Part shown: positions 1-5,048 of the stretch, one piece after another | Layout: each line of letters opens with the position of its first letter | Numbering within the stretch: the stretch's first letter is position 1 | Source: Bacillota bacterium | Lineage (GTDB): Bacteria; Bacillota; Clostridia; Christensenellales; Aristaeellaceae | Assembly (NCBI GenBank): GCA_023413135.1 | Contig: JAEZQK010000067.1 | Coordinates: forward strand, 1 to 5,239 | Direction: 5' to 3' | Length of the DNA stretch: 5,239 nucleotides | Notes under the pieces: model-generated | What the model was told of the DNA's origin: nothing | The model's database searches: none | Seen by the model: the letters and a program-made list of their open reading frames with translations, nothing else | Made by a program: the position numbers and the translations under genes

Positions 1-115
1 CAATGTCCGCCTTTATCTTTCGGTATATTTCTTGCCGCCGGTATTTCGCTGCAAATACAATGTGGTATTTACAATTCCACTTGGTGTGTGATAAGCTACG
101 GTTGTCATTTGTCAT
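1..115 (-). CDS. tnpA: IS200/IS605-family transposase TnpA, N-terminal part (cut by window edge)
   Basis: Reading the minus strand from the ATG at 115-113 gives 38 codons with no stop up to the window edge. The protein starts MTNDNRSLSHTKW and continues with NCKYHIVF and KYRRQEIY, which closely matches the well-conserved N-terminus of IS200-type Y1 (HUH) transposases. These small enzymes of about 130-150 residues excise and insert the element as single-stranded DNA. The HUH motif and catalytic tyrosine lie further along in the family, so they cannot be checked here. An AGGAAG ribosome binding site lies about 11 bases upstream of the ATG. The gene lies downstream of, and in the same direction as, the toxin-antitoxin genes. 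Whether a tnpB follows cannot be seen. Confidence 0.88.
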   Translation of the reverse strand, partial: MTNDNRSLSHTKWNCKYHIVFAAKYRRQEIYRKIKADI

Positions 116-171
116 AAATGACTCAACTTCCTTTGCTTTGTTGCGGTTGCCAGACCAGCTTCATTTTAGCA

Positions 172-185
172 AAGGAGGTTTCCTT
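172..185. repeat. Small hairpin in the tnpA leader
   Basis: AAGGA, loop GGTT, TCCTT forms a 5-bp stem inside the leader of the IS200-type tnpA gene. Leader structures and an antisense RNA are known to keep tnpA expression low in IS200 elements. Whether this small stem does so is inference. The AAGGAGG on the plus strand here is not followed by a usable gene. Confidence 0.35.
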
Positions 186-206
186 ATACCTAAAGTTTTT
201 TACTCT

Positions 207-223
207 CACCAGCTCTGCTGGTG
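207..223. repeat. Subterminal hairpin of the IS200-type left end
   Basis: CACCAGC, loop TCT, GCTGGTG forms a perfect 7-bp stem. Its position upstream of the IS200-type tnpA gene and close to the presumed element end matches the imperfect-palindrome hairpins recognised by TnpA in the IS200/IS605 family. On the plus strand it is followed by GGTTTTCTT, so it might also weakly terminate transcription in that direction. Confidence 0.65.
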
Positions 224-261
224 GTTTTCTTGCGCTGAAGCTAACAATAAAACGCCGTCCC

Positions 262-579
262 TTACAGGAACAGCGCCCGCATATAATCTTGCAGCGTATG
301 GAGGATACGCACCACCTCAACCTTGTTATTGCTGAATAAGTAAAAGATGCGGTAGTGCTCGCAGAGAAAAACGCGAAACTCCGTGTGCACCGGCAGTATG
401 GCATCAAGCGGCTTTCCGTGTTCCGGTGAATCGGATAACTTTTCAATATTCTGACGCAACATGCGGATGACCCGCACGGCAGCGTCGGGATTTGAAAGCT
501 CATCCCGAATATAATCGCGGATGTGTATGAGGTCTTTTGATGCTTCTCTGGAAATCGTGACGTTCACCATATCAGTCAT
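262..579 (-). CDS. RelE/ParE-family type II toxin
   Basis: A 105-residue protein with the alpha/beta layout of the RelE/ParE toxin superfamily: an N-terminal strand (VNVTISREA), a long helical hairpin (about residues 11-50), then strands carrying EFRVF (67-71), EHYRIFYLF (74-82) and VEVVRILH (87-94), ending in the common QDY tail (97-99). R69, R77, R91 and H94 lie where basic residues are typical. RelE-like members cleave mRNA on the ribosome and ParE-like ones poison gyrase; sequence alone does not decide which. The ATG at 579-577 overlaps the antitoxin stop by 8 bases; an alternative ATG at 570-568 lies one base after that stop. Either way translation is probably coupled to the antitoxin. 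The C-terminus looks complete although an IS end lies a few bases beyond the stop. Confidence 0.85.
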   Translation of the reverse strand: MTDMVNVTISREASKDLIHIRDYIRDELSNPDAAVRVIRMLRQNIEKLSDSPEHGKPLDAILPVHTEFRVFLCEHYRIFYLFSNNKVEVVRILHTLQDYMRALFL

Positions 580-817
580 CAAGCCCCGCGAACGCCTCGT
601 CGATGGTCAGGCCACCTTCCTTGCGCAGGGATTCAACGCCTCTTGCAAGTTCGGCGAGAAGCCTGATGGTCGCCAACTGCTTTTCATAATCCGCGATGCT
701 TTGCACCACGTACTTACCGCGCCCATTCTTTGTCAGATAAACCGGCGAGCCGTTGTCGCAATGACTTAATACTTCACCATAGTTTTTAAGGTCGGAAATG
801 GGAAGGATGTTCGGCAT
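572..817 (-). CDS. Phd/YefM-family antitoxin
   Basis: An 81-residue protein that begins MPNILPISDLKNYGEVL and continues with PVYLTKNGRGKYVVQSIADY, the hallmark N-terminal DNA-binding and dimerisation fold of Phd/YefM antitoxins (about residues 1-45). The C-terminal half, with helix LLAELARGVESL and the acidic end IDEAFAGLDD, is the part expected to wrap around and neutralise the toxin. The start at 817 is chosen because AAAGGAG sits 8 bases upstream; a possible ATG seven codons earlier lies on top of that ribosome binding site and is unlikely. It precedes and slightly overlaps the RelE/ParE-like toxin, the usual antitoxin-first order. Members of this family repress their own promoter together with the toxin. 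Confidence 0.87.
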   Translation of the reverse strand: MPNILPISDLKNYGEVLSHCDNGSPVYLTKNGRGKYVVQSIADYEKQLATIRLLAELARGVESLRKEGGLTIDEAFAGLDD

Positions 818-832
818 GGAATCATCTCCTTT
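815..832 (-). repeat. 18-base leader repeat, copy at the antitoxin start
   Basis: AAAGGAGATGATTCCATG on the minus strand comprises the ribosome binding site, spacer and start codon of the antitoxin. The same 18 bases occur at 1458-1475 over the start of the acetyltransferase gene. The identity ends immediately on both sides. Confidence 0.8.
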
Positions 833-839
833 CCCCATA

Positions 840-868
840 AGTATACCAATATTTCACCCGGAATACAA
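840..868 (-). promoter_or_regulatory. Candidate promoter of the toxin-antitoxin operon
   Basis: On the minus strand TTGTAT (868-863) and TATACT (845-840) are separated by 17 bases, just upstream of the antitoxin ribosome binding site. The -10 box matches the consensus at five of six positions; the -35 matches only at the TTG. The spacer and -10 include AATATT and the palindrome GTATAC, which could be part of an autoregulatory operator for a Phd-type antitoxin; that is inference. It would let the pair be expressed independently of the upstream acetyltransferase gene. Confidence 0.5.
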
Positions 869-887
869 CGGTAGATTTTTCGCGGGA

Positions 888-1460
888 TCACCGCTCCGCT
901 ATCCAATAATGCTCGCGCTCCGGGAAATCATAGGGTACAAAGCCAAGGCTTTTGAGCGCATTGACCCTTTCCACAGCCTCCGGTATTGCTTTTGTCACGA
1001 TCTGCGTGACGGCGAACAGATCAAAAAAATCATTCAAACAAGCGAAAAACAGTTCGTAAAGATACACGGCTTTTTCATACCTTGACGCGATATCGAGCCT
1101 GAGTATGCCCCTTGGCGTTTTGTATTTCCCGACCATGCCAAACATTTCGACAGTGCCCACAGCCTGGCCGGAACCTTTGTCAACGATCGCAAACCGTACA
1201 AATTCCTCCCGAAAATAGCTGTCCAGCCATAGCTTGATGCAGCCGCTCATTTGATCGCACGTATCATAAAAGAAATCGCTTGTGCAGGTATCCGAATTGA
1301 AAAACGGGCGGGCATGTATGTCGGAATAGCAGTGAAGCAAATCGCCGGCATCGTCTTTAGACACCAGCCGCAGCGTGAAATGCTCCGTTTCCAATACGGG
1401 GCATTGCACATATGGGTTCTTTTTGCCAAGTGCTGTATCTTTTTCGGTTCCAGAGGTCAT
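888..1460 (-). CDS. GNAT-family N-acetyltransferase (RimJ/RimL-like)
   Basis: A 190-residue protein. Residues 25-35 (EHFTLRLVSKD) and DAGDLLHCYSD (37-47) match the start of RimJ/RimL-type acetyltransferases; FAIVDKGSGQAVGTVEMF (90-107) is the central beta-hairpin, and AIPEAVERVNALKSLGFVPY (158-177) is the usual last helix and strand of the acetyl-CoA binding fold. The classical R/QxxGxG/A loop of motif A is poorly preserved: the region reads LRLDIASRYEK. The family moves an acetyl group from acetyl-CoA to an amine of a protein, small molecule or antibiotic; the substrate cannot be told. The start at 1460 is supported by AAAGGAG 8 bases upstream; the open frame extends 51 codons further, but that part is hydrophobic, has no ribosome binding site and crosses the divergent promoter region. 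The toxin-antitoxin pair lies 70 bases downstream on the same strand. Confidence 0.82.
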   Translation of the reverse strand: MTSGTEKDTALGKKNPYVQCPVLETEHFTLRLVSKDDAGDLLHCYSDIHARPFFNSDTCTSDFFYDTCDQMSGCIKLWLDSYFREEFVRFAIVDKGSGQAVGTVEMFGMVGKYKTPRGILRLDIASRYEKAVYLYELFFACLNDFFDLFAVTQIVTKAIPEAVERVNALKSLGFVPYDFPEREHYWIAER

Positions 1461-1475
1461 GGAATCATCTCCTTT
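1458..1475 (-). repeat. 18-base leader repeat, copy at the acetyltransferase start
   Basis: The minus strand reads AAAGGAGATGATTCCATG, identical to 815-832. It supplies the ribosome binding site and ATG of the GNAT gene and settles the start codon of that gene. Confidence 0.8.
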
Positions 1476-1490
1476 ATCGAATTCCAGGTA

Positions 1491-1519
1491 TATACAAAAC
1501 AATAAAATACTGATACATT
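1491..1519 (+). promoter_or_regulatory. Candidate promoter for the nucleotidyltransferase gene
   Basis: TATACA (1491-1496) and TACATT (1514-1519) are 17 bases apart, with TGA directly before the -10 box (extended -10). Each box matches consensus at four of six positions. The presumed start near 1526 lies inside the -10 box of the opposing candidate promoter, so the two could not be occupied at once. Confidence 0.35.
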
Positions 1520-1520
1520 G

Positions 1521-1549
1521 ATAGTAGCACAGATGCATGGCCGCAACAA
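1521..1549 (-). promoter_or_regulatory. Candidate promoter for the GNAT acetyltransferase gene
   Basis: On the minus strand TTGTTG (1549-1544) and TACTAT (1526-1521) are 17 bases apart and the -10 box is preceded by TGC, an extended -10 form. Both boxes are imperfect. The expected start point falls near 1514, giving a leader of about 50 bases. Confidence 0.35.
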
Positions 1550-1571
1550 TGCAAAAGAGAGGAATACACAC

Positions 1572-2666
1572 ATGCTGGACTCGGTAAAGGAAGCGCTGCT
1601 TGCGAAAAATCAAAAGCTAATCGATATGGTCATCGAAAGGGCAAAGCGGGATTTTCCGGAGGATATCGTGCTCATTGGGCTGACCGGCTCTTTCAGCACG
1701 GGGGAATTTCACGAAAAAAGCGACCTTGACCTGATCATCGTCAATGAAACCAAAAGAGGCTGGGGGATCGCGGCGGGTTTCATCTTTGACGGCGTGGGCT
1801 ACGACATTTACTGCACCCCCTGGGAGCCGCGGATTTTGGCGCAATCGAAACTGGAGAGCCCCATGGCGGGATGCCTGATCGATCTTCAGGTGCTGTACTG
1901 CGCAAAGCCCGAATACATCGATAAGCTGAACCGCTACCGCCAAAGCGCGATGGATTTGCTTGCTAAGCCCATCGGCCGGGAATGCCTTGACCGTGCCCGG
2001 AAAAACATCGATAAGGCCAAGCAGTGCTATGCCGATGCGATGATTCACGATCAGATCGGGCCCGTACGGTATGCGGCCGGCGGCGTGCTGTATGAAACCG
2101 TCAACGCGCTCACCAGCCTCAACAACACCTACATCAAAAGGGGCATCAAGCGGTACCTGGAGGACATTCTAGCCTATAAGTACCGGCCGGACCACCTGGA
2201 AGAGATGTATATGGCCATCATAAAAGCCGCCACGGTGGATGCATTGCGCAAAGCGGCGTTTGACCTTTTGTCGGCCCTTGTTGCCCTGTATGAGAAAATG
2301 CGGGCGCAATTTGTAGAGGCTCCATCGCCTACATACGAAAACCTGTGGGGAACCTATGAAGAATTATGGAGCAATTGCAGGAACAAGGTCATGAAAAGCA
2401 CAGGTTCAAACGACTTGTCCTACGCGTTTCATGTGGCCCTTGGGGCGCAAGGATATCTTGATGAAATGACGAAAATGTTCGGAACACCGCGCTTTGACCT
2501 GATGCAGCATTTTGACGCCGGGGATCTTTCAAAATTCCGGGATGCATTCGGGCAGGCCGTGGCGGAATATGCGGCGGTATATGACAAGGTTGGGCGGAAA
2601 ATTGAAAGGTACGACTCGTTTGAGAAATTGTATGATGATTATATGAACGGCCGGTTGAACAGGTGA
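1572..2666 (+). CDS. Nucleotidyltransferase-fold protein, substrate unknown
   Basis: A 364-residue protein. Residues 34-57 carry the polymerase-beta-like nucleotidyltransferase signature: G39-S40 in LTGSFSTGEF, then D51 and D53 in KSDLDLIIV, and a likely third carboxylate D78 in VGYDIYC. These residues bind two metal ions and the nucleotide, and members transfer NMP to small molecules, proteins or RNA. The rest (about residues 110-364) is mostly helical with no motif I can name, longer than a minimal MNT domain and perhaps a substrate-binding part, as in antibiotic nucleotidyltransferases. The start at 1572 is chosen because GAGAGGAA lies just upstream; the frame stays open 18 codons further to a TTG at 1518, but that lies within the presumed promoter. 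It is divergent from the acetyltransferase gene. A minimal MNT/HEPN toxin-antitoxin role is unlikely from its size and lack of a HEPN partner. Confidence 0.8.
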   Translation: MLDSVKEALLAKNQKLIDMVIERAKRDFPEDIVLIGLTGSFSTGEFHEKSDLDLIIVNETKRGWGIAAGFIFDGVGYDIYCTPWEPRILAQSKLESPMAGCLIDLQVLYCAKPEYIDKLNRYRQSAMDLLAKPIGRECLDRARKNIDKAKQCYADAMIHDQIGPVRYAAGGVLYETVNALTSLNNTYIKRGIKRYLEDILAYKYRPDHLEEMYMAIIKAATVDALRKAAFDLLSALVALYEKMRAQFVEAPSPTYENLWGTYEELWSNCRNKVMKSTGSNDLSYAFHVALGAQGYLDEMTKMFGTPRFDLMQHFDAGDLSKFRDAFGQAVAEYAAVYDKVGRKIERYDSFEKLYDDYMNGRLNR

Positions 2667-2706
2667 GGCCATTGGCATGTTGCAGGGGCTGTTTATAAAA
2701 GTTCTA

Positions 2707-2734
2707 TTGACAAGGCTGTGACAATATATATAAT
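2707..2734 (+). promoter_or_regulatory. Consensus sigma-A-type promoter of the TetR gene
   Basis: TTGACA (2707-2712) and TATAAT (2729-2734) are both perfect matches to consensus, 16 bases apart. The expected transcription start is around 2741, within the palindrome at 2736-2755, giving a leader of about 28 bases to the CTG start. Such a strong promoter directly overlapped downstream by an operator is the usual design of an autorepressed regulator. Confidence 0.88.
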
Positions 2735-2735
2735 A

Positions 2736-2755
2736 TTAAACAACCGGTTAGTTAA
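2736..2755 (+). promoter_or_regulatory. Palindromic operator of the TetR-family repressor (O1)
   Basis: TTAAACAACCGGTTAGTTAA is a 20-base palindrome with 16 of 20 positions symmetric, centred on CCGG. It begins two bases after the -10 box and covers the expected transcription start, so a bound protein would block transcription of the downstream TetR gene. It shares its core and right half with the second palindrome at 3547-3566. Binding by this particular TetR protein is inferred from position and duplication. Confidence 0.78.
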
Positions 2756-2760
2756 GGAGG
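2754..2760 (+). promoter_or_regulatory. Ribosome binding site that points to a CTG start for the TetR gene
   Basis: AAGGAGG is a near-perfect Shine-Dalgarno sequence. The only in-frame near-start codon at the right distance is CTG at 2769, with 8 bases between. The in-frame GTG at 2760 overlaps the site itself, and the GTG at 2718 lies upstream of the -10 box and so would not be in the transcript from this promoter. Confidence 0.7.
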
Positions 2761-2768
2761 TGGTCTTT

Positions 2769-3491
2769 CTGGAAAGCGGAGAAAAGGAAGAGTCAAAGGC
2801 ACGAATATTGAATGCCGCCATCCAATTGTTCGCCGCGAAGGGGTACGACGCGACGCGGGTGAGCGAGATCGCCGACAGCGCCGGCGTCAACAAGGCGCTG
2901 ATCTACTACTACTTCAAAAGCAAAGAGGATATCCTGGATTACCTGGTCAATTCCCTGATGAATGACTTTACCAACATATCCATGGATTTCATCCATGAAT
3001 GTATGGTGCAGATGATCAAGGATGGACGGCTGGATATCCTGGAGGACCGGGTGCATTTTACCACCGAAGAAGACCTTCAATACTTTTTGGACCATGGCAT
3101 CTTCTATTATCAGAAGGTATTGGAATATGTTTTGGCAAACAGGCGTATCATCCGCATCCTGATGTTGGAATCCCTGAAAACCAGCAAGCACCATGATGCA
3201 TTGTTCCGCTTTCTGGACCTGATGAAGGAGAGTGATGGGAATCCGTTGTACAAGACCATCTGGGATGCCGATCATGACATTCGGTATACGAAGGAATTGG
3301 TATTGCACAAGTTCCTGTTTTCCCTCCTTCCCGTGGTCGGCTTTGCAGTCTATTATGAAGACTACCAGAGGATCAGCGGGATGAGCGAGCAGGAAATGCG
3401 CGAGGCCTTCCTTCGCTCAAGCAAGGCCATATCCGCCTCTTTTGTGTCCGGCACGGATATTCTCATGCGTTTCATGGGACCGGTGTTGTAA
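2769..3491 (+). CDS. TetR/AcrR-family transcriptional repressor
   Basis: A protein of about 240 residues if it starts at CTG 2769. After a short charged tail (ESGEKEESKA), residues 11-60 form the TetR DNA-binding domain: ARILNAAIQLFAAKGYDAT, then the helix-turn-helix with VSEIADSAGVNKALIYYYF and the closing KSKEDIL. The remaining 180 or so residues are helical and variable, as expected of the ligand-binding and dimerisation domain; no ligand can be predicted. It has a consensus promoter, an overlapping palindromic operator and its own terminator, and is followed by a radical SAM gene whose upstream region carries a second copy of the operator. It probably represses both. The start codon is odd: no ATG, GTG or TTG is available between the ribosome binding site and the domain. 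A sequencing error or an upstream GTG (2718) remain possible. Confidence 0.87.
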   Translation: MESGEKEESKARILNAAIQLFAAKGYDATRVSEIADSAGVNKALIYYYFKSKEDILDYLVNSLMNDFTNISMDFIHECMVQMIKDGRLDILEDRVHFTTEEDLQYFLDHGIFYYQKVLEYVLANRRIIRILMLESLKTSKHHDALFRFLDLMKESDGNPLYKTIWDADHDIRYTKELVLHKFLFSLLPVVGFAVYYEDYQRISGMSEQEMREAFLRSSKAISASFVSGTDILMRFMGPVL

Positions 3492-3496
3492 CGCAT

Positions 3497-3538
3497 ATGG
3501 TCTCCGCCGTGCTTCAAACAGGCGGAAACCATTTTTTT
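3497..3538 (+). terminator. Rho-independent terminator after the TetR gene
   Basis: Arms 3497-3508 and 3521-3532 form a 12-position stem (11 pairs and one C-A mismatch) with a 12-base loop; the inner part is TCCGCC pairing with GGCGGA. The second arm runs directly into seven T residues (3532-3538). It lies six bases after the TetR stop codon and separates that gene from the radical SAM gene. Confidence 0.88.
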
Positions 3539-3546
3539 GAGCTTAA

Positions 3547-3566
3547 TTAACTAAACGGTTAGTCAA
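3547..3566 (+). promoter_or_regulatory. Second palindromic operator (O2) upstream of the radical SAM gene
   Basis: TTAACTAAACGGTTAGTCAA is symmetric at 16 of 20 positions and closely matches O1 at 2736-2755, sharing CGGTTAGT and the outer TTAA/AA ends. The two fit a common consensus near TTAACTAACCGGTTAGTTAA. It ends four bases before the GGAGG of the radical SAM gene. Only a weak -35-like TTGAGC (3537-3542) is near, with no convincing -10 box, so how the gene is transcribed is not clear. Confidence 0.72.
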
Positions 3567-3582
3567 AAATGGAGGATGCACA

Positions 3583-4923
3583 ATGAAAAGGGTTCGCACA
3601 AGGGCAATGGATCTGCTGATGCGGTATTTGGCCACCGATCCTATGAAAAAGCTGCCCGCCATGCTGCGCATTGCGGAAAAGGTTGATAAGGGCGGGCTGC
3701 ACGCAGGGCAGATACAGTCGCTGCGGGAGGTATTGCTTGAAGAAAACGGCGTATGGCGCAGGTTCACGGAAAGCTTGATCCAGGAAGTGGACCGGAAGGT
3801 TCTGTCAAGGGTGATGGAAAGCTTCATCATCAACGCAAATCTGAATAACGCGGCGCACACCCAAATGCTTGAGGAGCAGTATGATTGCAACATTCCCTGG
3901 GCCATCCTCATGGATCCCACCAGCGCGTGCAACCTTTCCTGTACCGGCTGCTGGGCGGCGCAGTACGGCGGGAAAAACAACCTGTCCTATGAGACCCTGG
4001 ATTCCATCATAAACCAGGGCAAGGAGCTGGGCGTGTACTTCTACATCCTCTCCGGGGGCGAGCCGCTGGTACGCAAACACGATATCATCCGCCTGTGTGA
4101 AAAGCACCAGGATTGCTACTTTTTCGCCTTTACCAACGGCACGCTGGTGGACGACGCGTTTTGCGAGGATTTGCTTCGGGTAGGCAACTTCGCGCTGGCG
4201 TTTTCCATTGAGGGGGACGAGGCGGCCACCGATATGCGCCGGGGCGAGGGCACCTACCGCAAGGTGATTGAGGCCATGGAGCGCATGCGCGCGCACCGGC
4301 TGCTGTTCGGCTATTCCACTTGTTATCACCGCTATAATACGGAAAGTGTTGGTTCCGATGCATTTGTAGACGACATGATCGCAAAGGGCTGCCGTTTCTC
4401 CTGGAATTTTACGTACATGCCCGTGGGCAAGGATGCCGTTCCTGATCTGCTGGCCACGCCGGAGCAGCGGGCCTACATGTACCGCCGCGTCCGCGAGATA
4501 CGGGCCACAAAGCCGATCTTCGCCATGGACTTCTGGAACGACGGCGAGTATACCTGCGGCTGCATCGCCGGCGGCCGGCGCTATCTGCACATCAACGCGG
4601 CGGGGGATGTGGAGCCCTGCGCATTCATCCACTATGCCAATGTGAATATCCATGATGTTTCGTTGCTGGACGCGCTCCGCTCGCCCCTGTTCATGGCCTA
4701 CCGCAAGCGCCAGCCGTTCAATGAGAACCATCTGCGCCCGTGCCCGCTGCTGGATAATCCGCAAATGCTCTCCGACATGGTCAAGGAATCCGGTGCAAGG
4801 TCCACCGATATGGCGGCCCCGGAGGATGTGGATGAACTATGCGCAAAGACGGTGCAGGCGGCAGAGAGTTGGGCGGAGGTCGCGGATGGATTGTGGGAGA
4901 GAACAGTGAACATTGAACAATGA
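3583..4923 (+). CDS. Radical SAM enzyme with SPASM/twitch-like C-terminus
   Basis: A 446-residue protein. Residues 1-100 are helical and of unknown role. Residues 106-270 are the radical SAM core: C116, C120 and C123 form the CxxxCxxC motif (SACNLSCTGCW) that holds the [4Fe-4S] cluster cleaving S-adenosylmethionine, GGE (158-160) is the SAM-binding motif, and FAFTNGTL and LAFSIEGDE are the typical following strands. The C-terminal part has GCIAG (326-330), HINAAGDVEPC (336-346) and RPCPLLDNP (385-393), resembling SPASM/twitch domains that hold an auxiliary cluster. C325, C327, C346 and C387 are candidate ligands, fewer than in a full SPASM domain. Such proteins often modify peptides or cofactors, but no precursor peptide gene is visible. 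GGAGG lies 7 bases before the ATG. The preceding TetR gene and shared operator suggest TetR control. The last six codons and the stop are made of heptad repeat DNA. Confidence 0.88.
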   Translation: MKRVRTRAMDLLMRYLATDPMKKLPAMLRIAEKVDKGGLHAGQIQSLREVLLEENGVWRRFTESLIQEVDRKVLSRVMESFIINANLNNAAHTQMLEEQYDCNIPWAILMDPTSACNLSCTGCWAAQYGGKNNLSYETLDSIINQGKELGVYFYILSGGEPLVRKHDIIRLCEKHQDCYFFAFTNGTLVDDAFCEDLLRVGNFALAFSIEGDEAATDMRRGEGTYRKVIEAMERMRAHRLLFGYSTCYHRYNTESVGSDAFVDDMIAKGCRFSWNFTYMPVGKDAVPDLLATPEQRAYMYRRVREIRATKPIFAMDFWNDGEYTCGCIAGGRRYLHINAAGDVEPCAFIHYANVNIHDVSLLDALRSPLFMAYRKRQPFNENHLRPCPLLDNPQMLSDMVKESGARSTDMAAPEDVDELCAKTVQAAESWAEVADGLWERTVNIEQ

Positions 4924-4942
4924 ACGGTGAACAATGAACAGT
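4901..4942 (+). repeat. Six tandem GAACNNT heptads across the radical SAM stop codon
   Basis: Six uninterrupted 7-base units follow one another: GAACAGT, GAACATT, GAACAAT, GAACGGT, GAACAAT, GAACAGT. The TGA stop of the radical SAM gene (4921-4923) and its last codons (TVNIEQ) are formed by this array. Because the unit is not a multiple of three, gain or loss of a unit upstream of the stop would change the C-terminus. Confidence 0.9.
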
Positions 4943-4964
4943 ATGAGTATGTTTTGCCATTACG

Positions 4965-4991
4965 GCGCAGCAGTGCGGTTGAGCCGGATGG
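4965..4991 (-). repeat. Inverted partial copy of the intergenic repeat
   Basis: Read on the minus strand this begins CCATCCGGCTCAA and continues GCACTGCTGCG, matching the start of the direct copies to the right apart from a gap of about three bases. The block 4976-4991 can pair with 5049-5064 at 14 of 16 positions, so it and the first direct copy form an inverted repeat around a spacer of 57 bases. Confidence 0.7.
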
Positions 4992-5026
4992 AGAGGGTAA
5001 GCGATCGGGGCATATTTACTCCTTCC

Positions 5027-5042
5027 GCCGCCTGCGGGCGGC
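5027..5042. repeat. GC-rich hairpin between the inverted repeat arms
   Basis: GCCGCC, loop TGCG, GGCGGC gives a 6-bp stem. It has no T tract after it on either strand, so it is not a typical intrinsic terminator. It sits within the spacer of the inverted repeat 4976-4991/5049-5064. Confidence 0.6.
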
Positions 5043-5048
5043 ACCATC

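Larger units (their letters stand above)
1..252 (-). mobile_element. 5' (left) end of an IS200/IS605-family insertion sequence, partial
   Basis: The segment contains the first codons of an IS200-type tnpA gene read on the minus strand and, upstream of it, a leader of about 135 bases with two hairpins, which is the usual layout of the left end of these elements. One hairpin (207-223) is a 7-bp stem with a 3-base loop, fitting the subterminal hairpins that TnpA of this family binds as single-stranded DNA. The other (172-185) lies nearer the gene. The remainder of the element is outside the window. The outer boundary is inferred: it should lie between the hairpin and the toxin stop codon at 262. 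A TTTAT-type sequence on the minus strand around 247-252 is a plausible cleavage or target site, but this is a guess without the empty-site sequence. Confidence 0.7.

Noticed and set aside
3..335. Plus-strand open frame of 110 codons at the left edge
   Set aside because: It runs antisense to tnpA, across the IS hairpins and the toxin end; no plausible start signal or domain.
123..503. Minus-strand open frame of 126 codons
   Set aside because: It runs across the toxin gene in another frame and on into the IS leader, and has no family resemblance.
888..1460. GNAT protein as the toxin of a GNAT-RHH toxin-antitoxin pair
   Set aside because: The neighbouring antitoxin is Phd/YefM-like, not ribbon-helix-helix, is 70 bases away with its own promoter, and overlaps a RelE/ParE-like toxin; the GNAT protein resembles RimJ/RimL-type enzymes.
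1461..1613. N-terminal extension of the acetyltransferase by 51 codons
   Set aside because: The extension crosses the divergent promoter region and has no ribosome binding site, whereas AAAGGAG stands 8 bases before the ATG at 1460.
1617..2048. Minus-strand open frame of 143 codons
   Set aside because: It is the antisense shadow of the nucleotidyltransferase gene, with no ribosome binding site or domain.
3805..4764. Long minus-strand open frame of 319 codons
   Set aside because: It lies entirely opposite the radical SAM gene, whose motifs are unambiguous, and its translation has no recognisable domain.
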